DNA from: Salvia splendens
Taxonomy: Eukaryota; Streptophyta; Magnoliopsida; Lamiales; Lamiaceae
Direction of reading: 5' to 3'
Length of the DNA stretch: 64,000 bases
NCBI RefSeq assembly: GCF_004379255.2
Contig: NC_056047.1
Location: 17,560,293-17,624,292 of the forward strand
Part shown: one piece after another, positions 57,597 through 64,000 of the stretch
How the letters are laid out: the number at the start of each line of letters is the position of its first letter
How positions within the stretch are numbered: the first letter of the stretch is position 1
Made by a program: the position numbers and the translations under genes
The notes under the pieces: model-generated
Told to the model about the DNA's origin: nothing
Database searches by the model: none
The model's input: only the letters and a program-made list of their open reading frames with translations

Positions 57597-58091
57597 ATGG
57601 AGTCTTCCAAGGAGACCGGCTACCAACCTCGAGAAGGCCCGATTCTCTGCATCAACAACTGCGGCTTTTTTGGGAGCGCAGCTACGATGAATATGTGCTC
57701 CAAGTGCCATAAAGACATGGTTTTGAAACAGCAGCATGCCCAGTTTGCCGCGGCATCCATCGAGAATATGGTCAACTGCAGCAGCATCAATCAGAAGGAG
57801 CCTCTTCCGGTCGATGTGAGTGTGGAAGTCGAATTAAAACTCGACTCCCCTCAACCGAACCCCAACCCGGTGCCGAGCGAGCCGAAGCCAAAGGAGGGAC
57901 CTAGCAGGTGCAACACCTGCCGCAAGCGCGTGGGCCTGACCCGGTTCAGTTGCAGGTGCGGGAACCTCTTCTGCTCGGTGCACCGCTACTCGGACAAGCA
58001 CGAGTGCCCGTTCGATTACCGGTCGGCCGCCCAGGAAGCCATAGCAAAGGCGAACCCCCTCGTCAAAGCTGAAAAGCTCGACAAGATCTGA
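57597..58091 (+). CDS. stress-associated protein with A20 and AN1 zinc fingers, 164 aa
   Basis: Uninterrupted coding exon. The A20 finger has C18, C22, C34 and C37 ([18 protein letters not shown], then SKC). A variable linker rich in Pro/Glu follows (residues 60-100). The AN1 finger has C105, C108, C119, C121, C126, H129, H135 and C137 ([33 protein letters not shown]). It ends with the conserved [17 protein letters not shown]. This is the usual two-domain plant SAP layout and length. SAPs bind ubiquitin and are induced by abiotic stress; substrate and partner are not visible here. The start is fixed by the splice acceptor just upstream and the family N-terminus. Intact. Confidence 0.95.
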   Translation: MESSKETGYQPREGPILCINNCGFFGSAATMNMCSKCHKDMVLKQQHAQFAAASIENMVNCSSINQKEPLPVDVSVEVELKLDSPQPNPNPVPSEPKPKEGPSRCNTCRKRVGLTRFSCRCGNLFCSVHRYSDKHECPFDYRSAAQEAIAKANPLVKAEKLDKI

Positions 58092-58466
58092 AAGGCTGGC
58101 GAGGCGGTCTTCTATCTTTACATATCCGGTGATGGTTCGTCGTGTAAGTCATGCCGATTGTCTGCGTCTCGAGACTTGTGTTGGGTGGTGCGGGGGAGTG
58201 GGGGCAAGAGATTGTGGTTTGTGTGGAGTCCTGTGTCAGTTGGGTAAGGGTTGATTACTTGGGTTTGGTTGCAGTGTGTTCAGGCTGTCGAATAACATTA
58301 TTATTATTATTATTATTATTGTGGAATTTATAATTTGCTCATATTTCTCTATTTTGTTGCTGCATTTTCCCATGTGCAATATGGTGTAACCTGCTTTTAT
58401 CACGAGTCAATTCAATCTCGAATAATCAAGCAGGGATGCACTATATGTAATTGAAATCCCGTCAAA
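58092..58466 (+). other. SAP 3' UTR with (ATT)n microsatellite
   Basis: GT-rich 3' UTR-like sequence. An ATT microsatellite of about eight units lies at 58297-58320. No gene. Confidence 0.55.
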
Positions 58467-58752
58467 AATCAAAGCAAATCTCAACCTTTGGATCCTTAGA
58501 TTGGATGCCCTTGGATCCTTAGATTAGATGGTTATGATAATAATATCCGAGCTACATTATTACACTAAAAGCGTTACATTATTAGCCGAGCTACATTATT
58601 AGAATACACAATCTACATTATTAGATTAAAATGTGTGTTACATTATTAGCCGAGCTACATTGTTAGACTGCACAATCTACATTATTAGATGACACGTGAC
58701 ATTAATCTAACGGTTACATCACAAGATACAATGATTGTGATTTGCTTTGATT
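58467..58752. mobile_element. short-TIR MITE, 286 bp
   Basis: Perfect 14-bp ends AATCAAAGCAAATC / GATTTGCTTTGATT. Inside are repeated words GAGCTACATTATTAG and ACAATCTACATTATTAGA and a doubled CTTGGATCCTTAGATT. No target duplication is obvious. It lies between the converging SAP and bHLH genes. Confidence 0.65.
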
Positions 58753-58917
58753 ATATAATTTCAGTTATGGATATGAACACTCCCCTAATCAATAATATAA
58801 CATATATTTGAGATCCAACCTCAATACCTAGGAGAGTCCTGCCTCATCTTCACCTAAGGCTATATCTCGTATATACAAAGCTAGCTACAATGATGAGCGA
58901 CCACAGAGTATTTTGCT

Positions 58918-61723
58918 TCAAAGCTCCATTTTCAGCTGGCTCGAGGCTGCGCCAACCAACGAGATAAGGTTGATATTAGTTGCAATGGATCTTACACACT
59001 GCCATGGAATGTGCTTTACCTTACCTGAATTTGCAGGAGAATCGTAGCTTAGCAGTGAGTTCTCCGGGGTAATGAAGTTAGAGGTGTCGTACGGGTGAAG
59101 TCCATCGGTGAGCCATGGCTGTTGCTGTCTGCTGCCGTTCATTTGCCCCTCCGGCCAAATGGATGGCGGAAACATGCCCAGGTAGCTGTTATCAATGGAG
59201 GATTCGCTCTGCAGGAACAGAGGTTCGAGAGTTTACATTAATATGGATTTGAGCATAATCTGGAGCAATTAGCTTTTTTAGACTTACATCTATGGCTAAG
59301 AGGCTTGGGTTAACAGCAGCAAGTCTCATGGATAAAAACTGAAACCAAAGAAGCCATTCCAATCAGCTTTTTTCAAAATGAATCGAGGCCAAAAGATAGA
59401 ACTCAACTACTTTGTGGTCCAGACATTGTGATTTTAATAATTCAATAACTCCTTTCCCGAATTATGTTCCTTCCATCCTAATATATCTAAAGAAATCACA
59501 ACATACTACTTCACTGTATCAAATTATTACACAGTATAGATAGGGATCCAATTATATCACCGTAACAAACAGGTAGAGGAGGGAGAGAGTCTAACCTCCA
59601 CTTGGCGTTGAAGAGCTTGCACATGATTTATTATCTCATCAAGCACCATTGCAGTACCTGAAATCTGCAAGGAAAAATCAGGTACTCCATGCATCCCTAA
59701 TAATTTCTGGAATCAGTAGACGAATGTCCATCAAGAAAAGAGGAGCTGGAAGAGGAGCATTCTGCATTGCATTTATACATATTCCATTTCACAACCAACG
59801 CTGATCATTTACACTACCCTCAGTTTCATGCGTTTGTAGAGTACTCTGTTATCGTACCTTTTCTTAAACATAGTACAGTGGAGTGAGGGACAATAATGGA
59901 CAAATAAATGTATGGCCAGGAAGGCCACAAACTAACCAAATGGAGCAAACCAGACCTGACAAGTCATTTTTTTAAACTAGCCTCATAGTGGGGGTAAAGG
60001 TTGGAACCATTAATACTGGTTTCAGGAAAAAAAGACCATTATTGGACAGACACGGTTTTTCCTTATCCCATTACAAAATGTATTGATTCGATGGCACATC
60101 TGCATGAGTTCGATCTGCTAGTACTTATCAAACTTAAATCTCTAGACGATGAAGTTTGTTGCCTACCGAATATGTGATGATTTTTTACTATTGATGCTTT
60201 AATAGAATAATTTATGAATGATTTACATAGAGAGAGACCTAAGAAATAGATGGTGTGGAACAGGAGAAACAACCAAACAATCAGAGGAAGACGCGTTCAA
60301 AGTTAGAAGCATCAATATGTAACACGCCCGGAGGCTAATAGCTCTAGTCGAAAGCAACACTAGTCATAATTTCGTTAATCGCTTTTCCTTCATCTATAAT
60401 TTTTCAAAGATGGTCCAATTCTAAAATAAGTACTCCATATAAACAAAGAACTAGAGCATGCTTGACAAGAAAACTAGAACATCCATGAAACAAATTAATT
60501 AAAAGTAGTGAACTTCTCAAAAACATTCTGAAAAATGAACCTAATTTCAAAGGCCAAAATCCACAAAGTGCTAGTTACTACTGATAAAGAAGAGGAAACC
60601 GGTAACGCAGAGAATGAAAAAGGCTATAAAGTGCAGATGCAGTGTGGGAATTACAAGAGGGACACATCCCTTACTAAAAAGATGACTGGGACCCTAATCG
60701 TTTTTTAGATATTTTGCAAAAACAAAAGGCATATGCAGTCTCCGGGAAATTAGGGTAATAAGCATAGTAACTGACAGAAAAAGATTATTCAAACAAAACA
60801 CCTAACTATCATCACAATTAGTCCATGTAGAATTAGTATTAATGAAACGACAGCGTATTGACAGCTGACCTTGTTACACCCTGGGACCAGGTCCTGTAAC
60901 AGCTTCATTCTCGCATTGATTTTCTCTCTCCGGGCCTGTTAACAACGCAATAATCCGACTATTAATCTTGATCAAGGAAATGATTAGTAATTAATCATTG
61001 GATTTTAGATAATTACTCTTTCAGCTAAGCTATGACTGCCAGTGGCCTGGCCACGGCGAGCTCTGACATGAACGTACGGCAGCTGCTCGCCACTGCCATC
61101 AGACGCTTCATTTGCTACCACTTTTTTGCTTGATTTTTTCACCTGCATATCCAATATCAAATAAATTATTTACTAATTTGGTAACATTATTCAATTTTCC
61201 ATTCAAGTTTTGCATAATGCTGAGATGAAAGCGTCTGTTTTACCTTTTTCTCCCTCTCCTTTCGCTTGATGGACTTCAAGCTCTGATTTGAAACCGCCGG
61301 CGAAGAAGAATTCCGGTGATACTCTGACTCCAACGGCTCTTCCTTCACCGAATCGACCTTCATTGAGCTCGAAACCGACAAAATGTTCGTTCTATCCGGT
61401 GGATTATCGGCTGAAGCAAATACGGAAAACACCGAGGCACGGTCAATTAGGGCAATATTGGAAGGAAAAATCGGCAGCGGCATGGTTTTCGCCGGCGAAT
61501 CCTCCTTGACCAGGAGCTCCACAGCTTGCGGCGCCGATAGCTCGAGAAGCGCCGTGAAAGACGTGCCGTCCGTTTCCTGCAGGTTGGGGATCAGGCCGCG
61601 GATGTCGTCGAAAACGAACCCGATCCCCCCAGTTTTCGCTCCGGATATTCCGGATCTAAATTGAAGTGGAACCGCTTCAATATTTGGCTCCATAAATTGA
61701 AGTATTGGCGAATAAACTGACAA
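58918..61723 (-). CDS. bHLH transcription factor, bHLH48/bHLH60-like, 334 aa, seven exons
   Basis: Exons on the minus strand: 61723-61244, 61142-61017, 60935-60870, 59664-59596, 59338-59288, 59208-59025, 58946-58918 (1005 nt, 334 aa plus stop); all GT/AG, phases consistent. ATG 61693 (MEPNIEAV) is an alternative start giving 324 aa. The N-terminal half has [18 protein letters not shown], shared with bHLH60. The basic region [17 protein letters not shown] (about residues 197-213) has His, Glu and Arg at the E-box contact positions. Helix-loop-helix follows ([20 protein letters not shown], then [19 protein letters not shown]). [12 protein letters not shown] just before is typical of subfamily XII. 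Arabidopsis bHLH48/60 promote flowering and hypocotyl growth with gibberellin and light signalling; inferred by homology. Intact. Confidence 0.93.
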
Positions 61724-62143
61724 ATTTCAGCAAATTGTGGTCGGAGATAAACACAACGAAGCTCAGCTCCGCGACCAAACTCCGAGCTGATCAAACACTA
61801 GCTCAGTCAGCACATTCTCTCGCCATTTGCACCAGCAAGTTTTGAAGTCGAGAAAAATTGACGGCGACGACTCTGTAAATGATTACTCCATTGCTAGCTC
61901 CATAAATGAGAAGCAAAAAGGGGCAATGTGAACAGACACACGTCAATTTGAAATGGACGGCAGCGAAGGGAATGGAAGTTGTGGCAGCCGCAGGTAATCA
62001 CTGTTCTCTTCCTTTTTTTTAATCTATGTTCAACTCACTTTGTTTCGGCTTTTCTTGTGAGAGGGGAAAGCAACGATACCAATGGCGGTCAAAGCGAAAA
62101 ACTCTGCTCACTTTTTATCTCTACAGTGCGAGCTGTGTGTAAA
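61724..62143 (-). promoter_or_regulatory. promoter and 5' UTR region of the bHLH gene
   Basis: Sequence upstream of the bHLH start on the minus strand, ending at the Harbinger derivative that begins at 62144. No other feature seen. Confidence 0.4.
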
Positions 62144-63261
62144 GGGTATCCACGATAGATAGGGAGGACACTTCCCCTTTCAAGCCACATTAATTTTTTT
62201 TTATTGTCGGCACTTCTAATTTGTCCGCGGCCATAAAAAAAAGGTTTCCATAGCAATCGTGAACACTTTTATGGTCACCTTTCACTTTATTTTATTTTTT
62301 ATATTTTAATTCAATTATAATTAAAATTATCAGACTGTAAATAATTAGAAAACGAGATAATAAAATTTTAAAAAAAAGTATTGAGATCAAATATTCGTTG
62401 TATCATGGATACGGGAAAATTATACAACGAACATTTAAAAAAAAAACAAATAAAAACACCGCCACCGTCTACTTGGTGGCAGAGTCGGAATACGCCGCCT
62501 CTTCTCCACCGCTTCTCCACAAAAAAAATAACCGGACTATAATAATTAGAAAAACACACATAATTTAATTTAAAAAAATTAAAACACATAATTTATTCAC
62601 ACACAATTTTGTGTTTTAAAAAAAATTAAAACACATAATTTAAAACACATAAATTAATACGCACACTATCTCTCTTTCCACTTCATCTTCCCCAAATTTT
62701 CGTCTCTCTCTTCACTTCATCTTCTCCAAATTTCCGGCTCTCTCTTCACTTCATCTTTCCCAAATTTTGTTTGCATAACCTGCACTAACCTGCACAAAAT
62801 TAAACCTCCACAAAATTAAACCTCCATAGTTTATAGAATAAATAATATAAAAAAAAAACGGCGGACCGCCCACAAAATTAAACCTCCATAGTTTATAGAA
62901 TAAATAATACTCCCTCCGTCCCGGACTACTTGCACTTATTTCCTTTCTGGGCGTCCCAAGTTATTTGCACTCTTTCCATTTTTAGTAAAAATTATCACCA
63001 ACAACCGCAATTGTTGACTTTGCTATACATTCATTCCTTAATCTCCATGCCGAAAAGGAAATGTGCGAGTAGTCCGGGACGGAGGGAGTATAAAAAAAAC
63101 CGGCGGACCGCCGCGCCGCTCCCCCACCGGCGCGTCCTCGGCGATGGCCCTTCTGCCCACTCCCAAGCGTCCACGCCGTGGCGGACGCTTTTCCCACAAT
63201 AGGTCGCCGCGGCTGCGGTGTTTCCGGGGCGGCCGGCGCGCCACCCCTATTGTGGATGCCC
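62144..63261. mobile_element. Harbinger derivative with a nested Stowaway
   Basis: Left end GGGTATCCACGATAG, right end reverse complement GGGCATCCACAATAGG. The right flank is TAA; the left flank is AAA (TAA shifted by one base). On the minus strand, 62470-62380 resembles the 3' end of the element B ORF1 and its UTR (TAGACGGTGGCGG ... TTCGTTGTATAATTTT), so it is a deletion derivative of that family. A Stowaway (62910-63088) is inserted inside, with a direct repeat of host sequence (CACAAAATTAAACCTCCATA) just before it. Confidence 0.7.
62910..63088. mobile_element. Stowaway MITE (179 bp, copy 2)
   Basis: CTCCCTCCGTCCCGG ... CCGGGACGGAGGGAG, TA on both sides (62908-62909, 63089-63090). Nearly the same sequence as 28738-28916. 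Confidence 0.9.
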
Positions 63262-63264
63262 TAA

Positions 63265-63574
63265 AATGAATTCGCCTTTCTACTTTTAATTTTCTCTCTC
63301 TTCCCTCGCTCTATTGTATTGAAGAATGAAATAGACAAACGGTCCCTTAACTATACATTTTGCACGCAAATGGTACCTAAATTTTAAAAATATCGTGTGT
63401 AGTCAGTGAGCTAAGGTGTAATCACATATATGTACTTTTGCATTATTTGTCACAATTTTACACCCAAAATGTCCCCAAGCCATAAAGGACATTTTTTTAC
63501 TTTCATATCTAAGTACTGGATTTGATATTTTCTTTATTTTTCTCTAGTAATGAATATAATATTTTCTTATAGTT
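63265..63574. other. intergenic, possible end of a long-TIR element
   Basis: AT-rich. A stretch at about 63340-63500 (ACGGTCCCTTAACTATAC, TTTTGCACGCAAATGG) resembles the terminal region of the element at 53689 but no partner end is in view. Confidence 0.3.
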
Positions 63575-64000
63575 TGAGTACCTAAAATGATGCTCCTATT
63601 ATTCACTTTCACTTTTTTAATCACTATACGTAGGATCTTCTTTCTCTCTCTTTCTCTAAAACTTTTAGATAGTAAAAATTAAAATAAAAAAATACTTTTA
63701 TGAAATTCTTAAATATAAAATAAAATTTACAATTATAAATTAAACTATCAAAATAACTTGTAGCTACATTTAATTTTGATTCTCATTCGATTATTTTTTA
63801 CTACAAATTATTTTAATAATTAAATTTATAATTTTAATTTTTATACTAATTAATATATTCAAGAATTCCATAGTAGTATTTTTTATTTTAATTTTTACTT
63901 TATAAAAGTTTTAGAGAAAGAGAGAGAAAAAAGATCTGACATAAAGTGATTGAAAAAGTGAATGAAAAAGTGAAGTAATTAATATCATTTTAGGTACTCA
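63575..64000. repeat. large inverted repeat at the window edge
   Basis: TGAGTACCTAAAATGAT at 63575 is mirrored by its reverse complement ending at base 64000. The arms (about 63575-63740 and 63850-64000) agree over roughly 150 bp with small gaps, including CTTTCTCTAAAACTTTTA; the centre is AT-rich. The palindrome may continue beyond the window. Confidence 0.75.

Noticed and set aside
57473..57712. Short frame overlapping the SAP start
   Set aside because: Lies mostly in the leader intron and is out of frame with the A20/AN1 protein.

Overview
The window is nuclear DNA of a eudicot plant. Evidence: intron-containing genes of land-plant families with plant-typical intron positions (an actin with three coding introns and a leader intron, an A20/AN1 stress-associated protein, a trichome-birefringence-like gene, an LEA_1-type gene), a low-GC intergenic background, and dense plant transposons (Ty1/copia, PIF/Harbinger with TAA target duplications, hAT, Stowaway, long-TIR elements, a tRNA-like SINE). 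The general look fits an asterid, possibly Lamiales, but the species cannot be fixed from sequence alone.

Layout. 1-4052: a copia element (minus, running off the left edge) nested in the leader of another long-LTR element. 4340-6310: a tandem repeat and a PIF/Harbinger element carrying only the Myb/SANT-like ORF1. 6543-12309: a decayed TBL/PC-esterase gene whose last intron holds a very young copia insertion (7994-11925) that lacks RT and RNase H. 13249-16700: hAT, LTR-like, Harbinger-derived and Stowaway repeats. 17320-18633: an intact RING E3 ligase gene (MUSE1/2-like), minus. 19255-24205: a run of Harbinger-family elements joined at TAA sites, including one with a nearly complete DDE transposase and one with a nearly complete ORF1, transcribed divergently. 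24315-25315: hAT and Stowaway elements. 25892-28300: intact actin gene, minus. 28300-33940: gene-free AT-rich DNA with small elements. 33942-35126: an internally inverted Harbinger derivative. 35743-37729: a NUDX23-like Nudix hydrolase gene with an apparent frameshift in exon 1. 38197-40767: intact CCCH/KH zinc-finger gene (KHZ1/2-like), minus. 42765-44632: second copy of the ORF1-only Harbinger. 44829-52126: an LEA_1-like gene broken twelve codons in by a 6.55-kb copia element that itself carries a SINE. 52283-56160: MITEs and AT-rich DNA, including a long-TIR element. 57597-58091: intact A20/AN1 SAP gene. 58918-61723: intact bHLH48/60-like gene, minus. 62144-64000: Harbinger derivative with a nested Stowaway, then a large inverted repeat cut by the window edge.

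Five loci (RING ligase, actin, KHZ, SAP, bHLH) read as intact genes. NUDX23 is doubtful in its first exon; the TBL and LEA loci are broken. There is no operon logic: these are independent plant genes. What links the window is transposition. Harbinger proteins are known to work as a pair, with the DDE transposase needing the Myb-like ORF1 partner, and here the two sit side by side in adjacent elements, each with a single nonsense codon, surrounded by MITE-like derivatives with related ends.
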